This document shows positions 45,607 through 53,940 of a DNA stretch of 64,000 nucleotides, piece after piece. A program made the translations under genes and the position numbers. Below the pieces are notes generated by a model that was not told the origin of the DNA, ran no database searches, and saw only the letters and a list, made by a program, of their open reading frames with translations. This DNA is from Croceicoccus sediminis. Its GTDB lineage: Bacteria > Pseudomonadota > Alphaproteobacteria > Sphingomonadales > Sphingomonadaceae. The stretch covers positions 1,116,001-1,180,000 of the forward strand of contig NZ_SUNC01000001.1 in NCBI RefSeq assembly GCF_007570835.1. The letters run 5' to 3'. The first letter of the stretch is position 1, and each line of letters opens with the position of its first letter.

Positions 45607-46278
45607 ATGTGGCGGCTCTATCAGTTTCCGCTCTGCCCGTTCAGCCGCAAGCTGCGCCTGCTGCTTGCGGAAAAAGGCGTGTCTTTCGAACTCGTTCGCG
45701 AAAACCCTTGGGAAATGCGCGACGAATTCTTCCTGATGAACCCGACGGGCCGAACGCCGGTAATGCGCGAAGACGCGAAAAACATCACCCTGTCGGACAG
45801 CCGCGCGATTGCCGAATATTTTGAGGAGACGATCCCGAAGAACCCGATGATCAACGGCACGGCCACCAATCGCGCGGAAATCCGGCGTCTGATGGCCCTG
45901 TTCGATGAAAATTTCTTTGGTGACGTCACCGGCCCGCTGCTGATGGAACGCTATACCAAGCGTGTCGTCGCGCGGCAGGCGCCCAATTCCACCGCGCTGC
46001 GCAACGCGATGCGGCTTGCGGACGAACATCTCGATTACGTCGATTACCTGATCGACCATCGCCCCTGGCTTGCCGGTTCGACGATGAGCCTTGCCGACCT
46101 GACGGCCGCGGCGCAGATTTCGGTCGCGGACTATCTTGGCGGCATCAACTGGCAGGGGCACGAGCAGGCCCGCAGCTGGTATTCGGTGTTCAAGAGCCGT
46201 CCCAGCTTCCAACCGCTTCTGGCGGACAGGATGGAAGGCGTGCCGCCGCCGCGGCACTATTCCGACATCAACGCCTGA
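45607..46278 (+). CDS. Glutathione S-transferase family protein
   Basis: 223 aa from ATG 45607. The thioredoxin-like N-terminal domain starts WRLYQFPLCPFSRKLRLLL with a CPFS active-site-like motif. It continues NPTGRTPVMREDAKNITLSDSRAIAEYFEE, and an all-helical C-terminal domain has DEHLDYVDYLIDHRPWLAGS followed by MSLADLTAAAQISVADYLGG. Reaction not assignable; the CPFS motif suggests an omega- or beta-like cysteine-based class. Convergent with the NDUFA9-like gene. Confidence 0.88.
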   Translation: MWRLYQFPLCPFSRKLRLLLAEKGVSFELVRENPWEMRDEFFLMNPTGRTPVMREDAKNITLSDSRAIAEYFEETIPKNPMINGTATNRAEIRRLMALFDENFFGDVTGPLLMERYTKRVVARQAPNSTALRNAMRLADEHLDYVDYLIDHRPWLAGSTMSLADLTAAAQISVADYLGGINWQGHEQARSWYSVFKSRPSFQPLLADRMEGVPPPRHYSDINA

Positions 46279-46284
46279 TTTTCG

Positions 46285-46316
46285 GATCGGTCGGCCCGCA
46301 ACGGGGCCTGCCGATC
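46285..46316. terminator. Hairpin between convergent GST and NDUFA9-like genes
   Basis: GATCGG-TC-GGCCC, loop of about five bases, GGGCC-TG-CCGATC. The symmetric arms between convergent stops fit a bidirectional terminator, but there is no T-tract on either side. Confidence 0.45.
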
Positions 46317-47262
46317 AGGCCTGTGCTTCGTGGAAGCGGCCGTGCTTGCGGTAACGCGTCATCCAGCGGTCGAGGAACAGCGTCATTGGCGAAGGTTCGA
46401 TGCCCAGCTTGGCAAAACCGGGGCAATCGCCGCCCGCCACGTTGCCCTGCGCCAGCATCTCGTACTGATCGCTGCTGATCGGCGCGCCGGGCAGCCAGCC
46501 GGTCGCCTTGGCAATGGTCCGCCCCGCGAAATCGGGCAGCGGCAGAAATGCGCGCGACCGATACTGCGCCTTGGCGATCCGTTCGTTGAGTTCCAGCATG
46601 GTCAGCACTTCGGGACCGGCCAGTTCGTAAGTCTTGCCCGCAAGCGAGGGGTTTTCGAGCACCGCCACGATCGCGGCGGCCACGTCCTCGACATGGACGG
46701 GCTGAAGCTTTGCGTCCGGCGCGAATACCGGAAGGAACGGCAGCGCCGAAATCAACCCGCCGAACATGTTCAGAAACTCGTCGTCCTCACCGAAGATGAT
46801 CGAGGGTCGCATGATCGTCGCGCCGGGGAACGCGTCGGACACTGCCTGTTCGCCGATGCCCTTCGAACGCTGATAGGCGACTTCGCTGTTCGCGTCGGCG
46901 CCGATGGCCGAAACGTGCACGAACGCGGTGGCACCGGCCTTTTTCGCAAGCTCTGCCGCGCGGCCCGCGCCGCGCCCCTGCACGGCATCCAGATCGCCGT
47001 CGAACGCACCGACGAGGTTCACGACCATGTCGGAACCGGCAACGATCGCCTCAACCGACTTGGGGCTGCGGATATCCATCGCCGCGAACTGCAGCTGGCC
47101 CAGGTTTGCCAAGGGCTTGAGGTGCCAGGATTTCTTGGGATCGCGGCTTGCCACGCGCAGGCGGACACCCTTGCGCAGGAGATCCTGCGCAACGCGGGTT
47201 CCGAGGAATCCGCTTCCCCCGATGAGAGTGACGAGCTTGCCGGCCAGATTCGAGGACGCCAT
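46315..47262 (-). CDS. NDUFA9-like NAD(P)-binding protein (complex I accessory type)
   Basis: 315 aa from ATG 47262 (AGGGCAGGAC upstream). An atypical SDR/epimerase fold: LVTLIGGSGFLGTRVAQDLL (Rossmann loop GGSGFLG), RVASRDPKKSWHLKPL, MVVNLVGAFDG, FVHVSAIGADANSEVAYQRS with Tyr-x3-Lys weakened to YQRSK, and IMRPSIIFGEDDEFLNMF. This is the alphaproteobacterial homologue of the 39-kDa NDUFA9 subunit, which binds NADPH and stabilises respiratory complex I. No other complex I gene is adjacent apart from the NDUFS6-like protein at 20084. Confidence 0.9.
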   Translation of the reverse strand: MASSNLAGKLVTLIGGSGFLGTRVAQDLLRKGVRLRVASRDPKKSWHLKPLANLGQLQFAAMDIRSPKSVEAIVAGSDMVVNLVGAFDGDLDAVQGRGAGRAAELAKKAGATAFVHVSAIGADANSEVAYQRSKGIGEQAVSDAFPGATIMRPSIIFGEDDEFLNMFGGLISALPFLPVFAPDAKLQPVHVEDVAAAIVAVLENPSLAGKTYELAGPEVLTMLELNERIAKAQYRSRAFLPLPDFAGRTIAKATGWLPGAPISSDQYEMLAQGNVAGGDCPGFAKLGIEPSPMTLFLDRWMTRYRKHGRFHEAQA

Positions 47263-47372
47263 GTCCTGCCCTTTCGCAATCGCAGTGATACCGTGGCGGC
47301 GCTTTGGCACGCACCCGCCATTCCTGCAACCGTCCAGACGCGCAAACGCTCCCGCCCGGGTGCAGGAACGGG

Positions 47373-49181
47373 TCAGATCATGCCGCGGGCATGGTCGCTT
47401 GTTTGCAGATGATCGTTGCCATCGTCGCGGACCAGTTTGGCAAAGGCGCGGGCCTGCGACAGGAATACCTCGCCGCTCAGTTCCTCCACGAAATGGGTCC
47501 GCATCAGACGGTCCATGACAGGGCCTTTCACTTCGGACAGGTGAAGCCCGATCCCGGCGTCGGATAGGCGGTGGTTGATCGCCTCAAGGCTTTCGAGGCC
47601 CGATGCGTCGACCTCGTTCACCGCGCTGAACATCAGGATGACGTTGCGCACCTCCGGCTGGTCGGCGACGCGTTCCAGCACGTATTCCTCAAGCCAGCGT
47701 GCATTGAGGTAAGTCAGGCTTTCATCCACGCGGATCGACAGGACATGGGGCACGGTGAAGACGTCGTGCCGTTCGACATTGCGGAAATGCTCGGTCTCCG
47801 GCACCCGCCCGATAACCGCCGCGTGCGGGCGGGATGCCCGCCACAGGTAGAGCAGAAGGCCGACCGCGACACCCGCGATGACGCCCAGTTCGACCCCAGC
47901 CAGAAGCGTGATGCCGATGGTGGCCACGTGGGCGGCGAAGTCCGACTTGGAATAGCGCCAAAGCTGCCCCGGCGTCTTGAGATCGACAAGGCTGAGCACC
48001 GCAACGATGATCGTCGCGGCCAAAGTCGCGATGGGCAGGTTGAATAGCAACGGTGTCAGGAACAACGAGGCCAGCGCGATCCCGACAGCGGTAAACGCCC
48101 CCGCCGCCGGCGTTTCCGCGCCCGCGTCAAAGTTCACGACCGAACGGGCAAAGCCGCCCGTCACCGGATAGCCGCCGGAAAAGGCGCTGGCGATGTTCGA
48201 AGCGCCAAGGCCGATCAGTTCCTGGTTCGGCGCGATCCGCTGCCGCCGCTTTGCCGCCAGCGTCTGTGCGACGGATACCGATTCGACAAAACCGATGATC
48301 GAGATGAGGAGCGCCGGCACCCAGAGCTGTGAAATCAGGCCAAGGTCGGTCGACGGCACGGCAAAGGGCGGCAAGCCTTGCGGGATTTCGCCGACGAGGT
48401 TCACGCCCTTGTCGCCAAGGTCCAGCACGATCGCGGCGACGATCGTGACCGCCACGGCGACCACTGGCCCCGCCTTCGCGCCGATTTCGGCCATCCGCGG
48501 CTTCAGCCCCAGCTTCATCAGCGCCGGTTTCGCACCCTTTCGGACCCAGAACAGGAACACCGTTGCGAAAACGCCAACCGCCAATGCCCAGACGTTTACG
48601 TTGCCAATGTTCGAAAATAGCGAGCCCAACATGTCGGGCCAGTTGTCGCCCCCCGCCTTGACGCCCAGAATATGCTTCAACTGGCTGGTCGCGATCAGGA
48701 TGCCGCTGGCCGTGATGAACCCGGAAATAACCGGGTGCGACAGCAGGTTGGCCAGAAATCCCATGCGCAGGATGCCCAGAATGGCCAGCATCACGCCCGA
48801 AAGCGCAGCCAGCGTGATCGCCGCTTCAAGGTATTGCTCCGTCCCCTGAGCCGCGACTGCTCCGGCGGCCGATGCCGTCATCAGCGATACGACCGCGACC
48901 GGCCCCACTGCCAGGGTCCGGCTGGTCCCGAATATCGCATAGGCGACCAGCGGCAGGATCGAGGCATAGAGGCCGACGACCGGCGGAAGCCCTGCCAGCA
49001 AGGCATAGGCAAGGCTTTGCGGGATCAGCATGATCGTGACGATCACCGCCGCGATCAGGTCATTGGTGAAGATCGACTTGTCATAGCGCCGCCCCCAATC
49101 AAGGATCGGCAGATACTGCGCGACGATACCCGGTTTGGGTGCCTTGCCCGGCGCGGCCGCAGCTTGTTGCGTGGTCATCAT
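47373..49181 (-). CDS. SulP family anion transporter with STAS domain
   Basis: 602 aa from ATG 49181, which overlaps the SQR stop (ATGA). The sulfate-permease core has VTIMLIPQSLAYALLAGLPP, VVGLYASILPLVAYAIFG (core LYASILPLVAY), PVAVVSLMTASAAG and LGASNIASAFSGGYPVTGGFARS. The C-terminal STAS domain, about residues 480-590, has VILMFSAVNEVDASGLESLE. It is the last gene of the sulfide/persulfide operon, so it may export or import sulfate, sulfite or thiosulfate; the direction and ion are inferred. Length and residue content are normal for SulP. Confidence 0.93.
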   Translation of the reverse strand: MMTTQQAAAAPGKAPKPGIVAQYLPILDWGRRYDKSIFTNDLIAAVIVTIMLIPQSLAYALLAGLPPVVGLYASILPLVAYAIFGTSRTLAVGPVAVVSLMTASAAGAVAAQGTEQYLEAAITLAALSGVMLAILGILRMGFLANLLSHPVISGFITASGILIATSQLKHILGVKAGGDNWPDMLGSLFSNIGNVNVWALAVGVFATVFLFWVRKGAKPALMKLGLKPRMAEIGAKAGPVVAVAVTIVAAIVLDLGDKGVNLVGEIPQGLPPFAVPSTDLGLISQLWVPALLISIIGFVESVSVAQTLAAKRRQRIAPNQELIGLGASNIASAFSGGYPVTGGFARSVVNFDAGAETPAAGAFTAVGIALASLFLTPLLFNLPIATLAATIIVAVLSLVDLKTPGQLWRYSKSDFAAHVATIGITLLAGVELGVIAGVAVGLLLYLWRASRPHAAVIGRVPETEHFRNVERHDVFTVPHVLSIRVDESLTYLNARWLEEYVLERVADQPEVRNVILMFSAVNEVDASGLESLEAINHRLSDAGIGLHLSEVKGPVMDRLMRTHFVEELSGEVFLSQARAFAKLVRDDGNDHLQTSDHARGMI

Positions 49182-50407
49182 TGGGCCTGCTTCTCGTGCG
49201 GCTTGACCAGCCATTCATGCCCTTTGAGCATGCCATTCCAGTAAATCCACGGCAGCGCCTCGGACTTCAAGAGCCACGACAGGCGGCGCGGACGCGTGCC
49301 GTCGATGATCCACTTGGGAAACGTTGGCAGAAGCTTTCCGTCGTATCCGAACTCGGCCAGGACGATACGGCCCTTTTCCACCGTCAGCGGGCAGGAACCA
49401 TAACCGTCGTAGTCGGCCACCGGTTCGCCGCCATTCATCACCGACAGCGCGTTCACGGCCACGATCGGGGCCTGCTTGCGCGCGGCGGCGGCGGTCTTGG
49501 CATTCGGCGTCGAACCGGCATCGCCAAGGCCGAAGACGTTGGGATACTTCACGTGCCGCATCGTGAACTTGTCGACTTCGACGAAGCCGCTCTCTCCGGC
49601 GAGGGGGCTGTCGGCGATGAAGTCGGGGGCGACCTGCGGCGGAACGACATGGATCATGTCGAAATCGCGCGTGACTTCGCCCGCCTCGGTGCTGAACGTC
49701 GCCCTGCGCGACGGTCCGTCCACGGCGACAAGGGTCGAGCCGAAGTTCAGTCCGATGCCGTAGTGGTCGACATATTCCATTAGTGCCGGGACATAGGCGG
49801 GCACCCCGAACAGCACGCCGCCCGCGTTGTGAAACTGGACATCGATGTTGGGCAGCGCGCCATTGTGCTCCCACGTGTCGCACGACAGGTACATCGCCTT
49901 TTGCGGGGCGCCTGCGCACTTGATCGGCATCGGCGGCTGCGTGAACAGGGCGCGGCCCGATTTCAGGTTCTTGACCAGGTCCCAGGTGTAGGGCGCAAGA
50001 TCGAAGCGATAGTTCGACGTCACGCCGTTCTTGCCCAGCGTATCGACTAGGCCGTCGATCTTTTCCCATGCCAGCCGGATGCCCGGTGCGACGATCAGCA
50101 TTTCGTAAGTGATCGTGGTCCCATCGGACAGGGTGACAGTGTTGTTTTCCGGCTGGAAACTGGTGGCCGATTCGCGGATCCATTTCACGCGGTCGGGCAT
50201 GACGTCGGCCATCGGGCGGCATGTCACCGGCGCCTGGAACACGCCGCCGCCCACCATGGTCCAGCCCGGCTGGTAATAGTGCGAAGGCGATGGTTCGACG
50301 ATCGCAATGTCGAGCAGCGGCTCACGCTTCAGCATCGAGGCTGCAGTGGCGATGCCCGCCGACCCGCCGCCGATGATCAGAACCGTGTGCGAAAGTGCCT
50401 GCGCCAT
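49178..50407 (-). CDS. Sulfide:quinone oxidoreductase, SQOR (type II)-like
   Basis: 409 aa FAD-dependent disulfide oxidoreductase. The N-terminal dinucleotide loop is VLIIGGGSAGIATAASML. The type II/SQOR landmarks are present: YYQPGWTMVGGG, PIKCAGAPQKAMYLSCDTW (active cysteine) and YGSCPLTVEKGRIVLAEF (second active cysteine), plus VFGLGDAGSTPNAKTAAA for FAD. It oxidises H2S to persulfide and reduces ubiquinone at the inner membrane; a hydrophobic C-terminal end (WIYWNGMLKGHEW) could dock to the membrane. The 16-bp gap from the DUF442 gene and its overlap with the SulP gene make it part of one operon. Confidence 0.95.
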   Translation of the reverse strand: MAQALSHTVLIIGGGSAGIATAASMLKREPLLDIAIVEPSPSHYYQPGWTMVGGGVFQAPVTCRPMADVMPDRVKWIRESATSFQPENNTVTLSDGTTITYEMLIVAPGIRLAWEKIDGLVDTLGKNGVTSNYRFDLAPYTWDLVKNLKSGRALFTQPPMPIKCAGAPQKAMYLSCDTWEHNGALPNIDVQFHNAGGVLFGVPAYVPALMEYVDHYGIGLNFGSTLVAVDGPSRRATFSTEAGEVTRDFDMIHVVPPQVAPDFIADSPLAGESGFVEVDKFTMRHVKYPNVFGLGDAGSTPNAKTAAAARKQAPIVAVNALSVMNGGEPVADYDGYGSCPLTVEKGRIVLAEFGYDGKLLPTFPKWIIDGTRPRRLSWLLKSEALPWIYWNGMLKGHEWLVKPHEKQAQ

Positions 50408-50423
50408 CGTCTTCTCCTGTCCT

Positions 50424-50846
50424 TTATTTGTTTTCGCAGACCAGCGCGTCGCGCATGGCCGACAGGTCGTACCCTGCCGATGCTGCGCGCGAGAGGCGGT
50501 CGTCTATCGACCGGTCTTCCGGATTGGCGAGTGTTTCCAGCGTGATCGAACGCGTTCCGGTGCGGCAATAGGCCAGAACCGGGCCGTTGGCGGCCTGCCG
50601 CACCCCGCGAAAGCGGGCGACGGCGGTTTCGGGAAAGGCCCCGCCCGATACGGCGATAAGGTGGAAATCAAGGCCCGCGCGCTTTGCCGCCTTGGCAATG
50701 GCGACAGACGTGGGCTGCCCCGCCTCTTCGCTGTCGGGTCGGTTGCAGATGATCGTGGTGAAGCCTTCACGCGCGATCTCAGCAACGTCATCGGGGGCGA
50801 TCTGCGGCGAAACCGCGAAGCGATCGTCGATGCGGCGGATTTCCAT
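50424..50846 (-). CDS. DUF442 (Blh N-terminal domain-like) protein, TIGR01244 type
   Basis: 140 aa. This is the phosphatase/rhodanese-like domain that in other bacteria is fused to the beta-lactamase-like Blh protein. It has the Cys-x5-Arg loop AYCRTGTRSITLE and the family start IDDRFAVSPQIAPDDVAEIA with IICNRPDSEEAGQP. The separated state, with the MBL protein encoded at 51709-52638, fits the sulfur-transferase role proposed for this family in persulfide handling. It lies 3 bp after the YedE part and 16 bp before SQR. Confidence 0.92.
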   Translation of the reverse strand: MEIRRIDDRFAVSPQIAPDDVAEIAREGFTTIICNRPDSEEAGQPTSVAIAKAAKRAGLDFHLIAVSGGAFPETAVARFRGVRQAANGPVLAYCRTGTRSITLETLANPEDRSIDDRLSRAASAGYDLSAMRDALVCENK

Positions 50847-50849
50847 CGT

Positions 50850-51266
50850 TCAGTTCCGTTCGAAAAGGCGCAGGATCAGCATCCCGGCAAACATCGAGGC
50901 AACGAATGCGGCGGCCTTGGCCGGTTCGATGACCAGCGCGGCAATGCCCGGCCCCGGACAAAGCCCCGCGATGCCCCAGCCGATGCCGAACAGCGCCGAA
51001 CCGCCGATCAGGCTGGGCGTAAGGTCGGTGCGATCGGGAATGTGGAACTTTTCGGCAAAGAGCGGCTCCACCATGCGGGGCACGATGCCCCACGCGACGG
51101 CCATCACGATCACCGCGCCGCCCATCACGAAGGCAAGCGTCGGGTCCCAGGCACCGAAAATGTCGAGGAAACCGCGCACGCGCGCCGGATCGGTCATCCC
51201 GCCGATGGTAAGGCCAGCACCGAATATCGTCCCGGCGATGAGAGGAGTTATCAGCTTGCTGCTCAT
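50850..51266 (-). CDS. YeeE/YedE-type membrane protein, second half (DUF6691)
   Basis: 138 aa. Four hydrophobic segments. The conserved sulfur-transport-like motif GWGIAGLCPGPGIAAL is present with its cysteine, and FGAGLTIGGMTDPARVRGF near the N-terminus. It starts on the ATGA overlap with the preceding YedE half. In other bacteria one full-length YeeE/YedE protein carries both halves; the pair here is equivalent to the PmpA/PmpB-type split. It probably moves thiosulfate or another reduced sulfur compound. Confidence 0.9.
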   Translation of the reverse strand: MSSKLITPLIAGTIFGAGLTIGGMTDPARVRGFLDIFGAWDPTLAFVMGGAVIVMAVAWGIVPRMVEPLFAEKFHIPDRTDLTPSLIGGSALFGIGWGIAGLCPGPGIAALVIEPAKAAAFVASMFAGMLILRLFERN

Positions 51267-51712
51267 TTCAGCACCTCCATGCCCATCGCGTTCATCACCG
51301 CGACCGTGACGATCCCGGCGGCCATGAACGTCGCCGTGGCGACGATGGAACGGGCCGAAAGCCGGCTGACGCCGCAAACGCCGTGACCGCTGGTGCAACC
51401 GCTGCCCAGCCGTGTGCCGATGCCGACCAGGACGCCCGCGACGACGATCGGGGCGAAGCCTGCGAACTGCGCTTCGACCCCGCCCGTGACCAGCGCGACG
51501 ATCAGCGCGCCCAGCGGCAGGCCCAGCACGAAGGCCCAGGCCCCGCCGCGCGACATGCCGCTGCCACCGACACCGGTTGCCTTGGCGAAAATGCCCGAGA
51601 CACCGGCGATGCGTCCCATGCCAAGCAGCATGATCGCGGCCGAAACACCGATGAGGATGCCGCCGATCAGGCCCGCAAGCGGGGCGGCGTCGGGAAAACC
51701 GGGGATCGTCAT
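51263..51712 (-). CDS. YeeE/YedE-type membrane protein, first half
   Basis: 149 aa. About four hydrophobic segments. The motif [20 protein letters not shown] carries two conserved cysteines that in YeeE relay thiosulfate through the membrane. Its start overlaps the MBL gene stop and its stop overlaps the next YedE half, so translation is coupled throughout. With the neighbouring half it forms one transporter unit. Confidence 0.92.
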   Translation of the reverse strand: MTIPGFPDAAPLAGLIGGILIGVSAAIMLLGMGRIAGVSGIFAKATGVGGSGMSRGGAWAFVLGLPLGALIVALVTGGVEAQFAGFAPIVVAGVLVGIGTRLGSGCTSGHGVCGVSRLSARSIVATATFMAAGIVTVAVMNAMGMEVLK

Positions 51713-52638
51713 ACCGCGTTCACCGGAATCTTGATGTAGGAAACGCCGTTGTCCTCCGGCTCGGGCAGGCGCCCGCCGCGAATGTTCACCTGCACGCTGG
51801 GCATGATCAGGTTCGGCATGGCCAGTGTCTTGTCACGGCTGGTCCGCATTTCGACGAACTCGTCCTCGGTTACGCCGTCCTTCACGTGGACGTTCTCCTC
51901 TCGCTGCTGTCTGACCGTGGTTTCCCACGCATATTCGTCGCGGCCCGGTGCCTTGTAATCGTGGCACAGGAACAGACGGGTATCGTCCGGCAGCGAAAGC
52001 AGGCGGCGGATCGACTGGAACAGCTGGCGTGCATCGCCGCCGGGGAAATCCGCGCGGGCGGTGCCGAAATCGGGCATGAAGATCGTGTCGCCGACAAATG
52101 CGGCATCGCCGATCAGGAACGCCATGTCGGCGGGAGTGTGGCCCGGCACATGGATGGCCATGCCCTCAAGCTCACCGATGCGGAAAGTTTCGCCGTCTTC
52201 GAACAGCTTGTCGAACTGCGAACCGTCGCGCTGAAATTCGGTACCTGCGTTGAACAGCTTGCCGAACACTTCCTGCACGCGGACGATGTCCTTGCCGATG
52301 GCCAGCTTCCCACCCAGCTTCTGCTGAAGATAAGGCGCGGCGGAGATATGATCGGCGTGGGCGTGCGTCTCGATCAGCCACATCACTTTCAGATTATTCG
52401 TATCTATATACTCGATAATGCGGTCGGCCGACCCATTAGACGTTCGACCAGAGGCCGATTCGTAGTCCAGCACCGAGTCGATGATCGCGGCTTCGTTCGT
52501 CGCGGGATCATGCACGACGTAGCTGACGGTATACGTGGCTTCGTCGAAAAAGCCAGCAATCGTAGGCCTCAAGGCCTTGTCGGCTTGTGCGCGGCCGATC
52601 TGCTCGGCAGCGCGATCGATAACAGCATCCTGGGACAT
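51709..52638 (-). CDS. MBL-fold persulfide dioxygenase (Blh/ETHE1-like)
   Basis: 309 aa from ATG 52638 (GGAGACTACC upstream). The metallo-beta-lactamase motif LIETHAHADHISAAPYL gives the mononuclear iron ligands. ETHE1-like landmarks follow: MAIHVPGHTPADMAFLIGDA, GDTIFMPDFGTARADFPGGDA (core FGTARADFPGGDA) and LFLCHDYKAPGRDEYAWETT. Oxidises glutathione persulfide to sulfite. First gene of the minus-strand sulfide operon; the 77-bp divergent region with the peroxiredoxin gene holds a palindromic operator candidate. Confidence 0.93.
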   Translation of the reverse strand: MSQDAVIDRAAEQIGRAQADKALRPTIAGFFDEATYTVSYVVHDPATNEAAIIDSVLDYESASGRTSNGSADRIIEYIDTNNLKVMWLIETHAHADHISAAPYLQQKLGGKLAIGKDIVRVQEVFGKLFNAGTEFQRDGSQFDKLFEDGETFRIGELEGMAIHVPGHTPADMAFLIGDAAFVGDTIFMPDFGTARADFPGGDARQLFQSIRRLLSLPDDTRLFLCHDYKAPGRDEYAWETTVRQQREENVHVKDGVTEDEFVEMRTSRDKTLAMPNLIMPSVQVNIRGGRLPEPEDNGVSYIKIPVNAV

Positions 52639-52658
52639 GGTAGTCTCCAAACTTTATT

Positions 52659-52679
52659 TACATAAATCGTGTATATGTA
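52659..52679. promoter_or_regulatory. Candidate ArsR/BigR-type operator
   Basis: An AT-rich inverted repeat TACATA-N9-TATGTA lies between the divergent MBL and peroxiredoxin genes. It sits 21 bp from the MBL start and 36 bp from the peroxiredoxin start, where it could control both directions. BigR-family operators are AT-rich palindromes in just this position; that the ArsR gene at 53356 binds here is inference. Confidence 0.55.
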
Positions 52680-52714
52680 TTGCCTTCAGAAAGTCAAGGT
52701 GCAATAAGGGCTGT

Positions 52715-53356
52715 ATGGACCAGACCAACCCGCCCTGCTCCGGCCTGCGCATCGGCGACATCGCACCGGATTTCTCCGCCCGCAGCACCGCGGGCGACGT
52801 CCGCCTGTCCGAGTTTCGCGGACGCTGGCTCGTCCTGTTCTCGCACCCGGCCGACTTCACGCCCGTGTGCACGACCGAATTCGTCGAGCTGGCGAAAATG
52901 GCGCAGGATTTCGAAGATCGCGATTGCGCGCTCATGGCGCTGTCGGTGGACAGCCTGTTCTCGCACTTCGCCTGGCTGCGGATGATCCGCGACCGGTTCG
53001 GGGTGGAGGTGCGCTTTCCCATCATAGAGGACCCAACGCTCGTCATCGGGCGCGCCTACGGGATGGTCGCCGCCGATGCTTATGACAGCGGCACCGTACG
53101 CACCACGTTCTTCATCGATCCCGATGGGCTCGTGCGCGCCATGACCTGCTATCCGGCCAATGTCGGCCGTTCGACCCCCGAAATGCTTCGCCTGCTGGAC
53201 GCCCTGCAGGCCGCCGACGAACGCTCCGCCCTTGCACCCGCCAACTGGCAGCCGGGCGATCCCATGCTTCAGCAGCCGAATGCCACGCTGGACGATGTCT
53301 ATGGCGCCAAGGGTGACAGCGACTGGTTCCTGCGCACCACGAAGGAAGCGAAGTGA
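52715..53356 (+). CDS. Peroxiredoxin, 1-Cys Prx6 type
   Basis: 213 aa from ATG 52715 (AATAAGGGCTGT upstream). AhpC/TSA fold with the peroxidatic cysteine about residue 52 in HPADFTPVCTTEFVEL. The Prx6-like long C-terminal extension includes RAMTCYPANVGRSTPEMLRL and GDPMLQQPNATLDDVYGAKG. It reduces H2O2, organic peroxides or possibly oxidised sulfur species. It diverges from the persulfide operon, and its stop overlaps the ArsR start (TGATG). This pairing suggests joint control of sulfur and peroxide stress. Confidence 0.92.
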   Translation: MDQTNPPCSGLRIGDIAPDFSARSTAGDVRLSEFRGRWLVLFSHPADFTPVCTTEFVELAKMAQDFEDRDCALMALSVDSLFSHFAWLRMIRDRFGVEVRFPIIEDPTLVIGRAYGMVAADAYDSGTVRTTFFIDPDGLVRAMTCYPANVGRSTPEMLRLLDALQAADERSALAPANWQPGDPMLQQPNATLDDVYGAKGDSDWFLRTTKEAK

Positions 53357-53697
53357 TGTCCGGCGAACCGCCGATCGATGCGCTGAAGGCCGTGGCCCAC
53401 CCGGTGCGCTATCGCATTCTACAGGCGCTTTCGGGCGGAGAGCTGAACGTCGGCCAGATCGAGGAGGCGACCGAGATCGCACAGCCGGGCCTGTCGCAGC
53501 AGCTGGCCGTCCTGCGCGGCGCAGGGCTGGTCCAGTCGCGCAAACAGGCAAAGCTCGTCTTCTACAGCCTCGACGCAGAAGCCATCCAGGTCGTGGTTTC
53601 GGCCCTTGCCGACCTGTCTGGCGCGACGGTCCGCGGCACACAGGCCACGCCTCGCCGTGCATTGCCGGGTGCTGCAAACTTTGCCCGGCTTTCCTGA
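53356..53697 (+). CDS. ArsR-family regulator, BigR/SqrR-like but cysteine-free
   Basis: 113 aa from ATG 53356 (a GTG is three bases upstream). Winged helix-turn-helix: DALKAVAHPVRYRILQALSG at the N-terminus, then LNVGQIEEATEIAQPGLSQQLAVLRGAGLVQ, of which IAQPGLSQQLAVLRGAGLV is the recognition-helix block, and AKLVFYSLD for the wing. IAQPGLSQQL closely resembles BigR/SqrR, the persulfide sensors that control sulfide operons like this one. Those rely on two conserved cysteines; this protein has none in its entire length. Sensing must therefore work differently or the protein may be constitutive. Confidence 0.85.
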   Translation: MSGEPPIDALKAVAHPVRYRILQALSGGELNVGQIEEATEIAQPGLSQQLAVLRGAGLVQSRKQAKLVFYSLDAEAIQVVVSALADLSGATVRGTQATPRRALPGAANFARLS

Positions 53698-53940
53698 TTC
53701 GCGGGCCGTTTCGTTAACCATTTTGGCGACGCAAAAATCGTTAACATCGGCGCGAATCGGCACGAAGCAGCAAAAATTTTCAACCTTTGCTTAACCATTT
53801 AAACCGTTCGTCAAGCGCGCCGAACGGTCGTTTTGGCGCGACTTCGCACCGTCTCGGCTTGGTTAATCGGTTCGACGCGGGAAACCTTTTCTGGCTTGGA
53901 GGATTTTAACGGACAAGTAACGAATGCATGAGGTAGACCA
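53698..53940 (+). promoter_or_regulatory. AT-rich regulatory region with CtrA-like half-sites
   Basis: This 243-bp gap upstream of the 49-aa ORF is unusually AT-rich for the window. It has TTAACCAT at 53714-53721 and again at 53791-53798 (there as TTAACCATTTAAA), plus TTAAC at 53741. TTAACCAT is the known half-site of the alphaproteobacterial cell-cycle regulator CtrA. Matches are exact for the half-site but the spacing is not the full TTAA-N7-TTAA. Confidence 0.45.
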
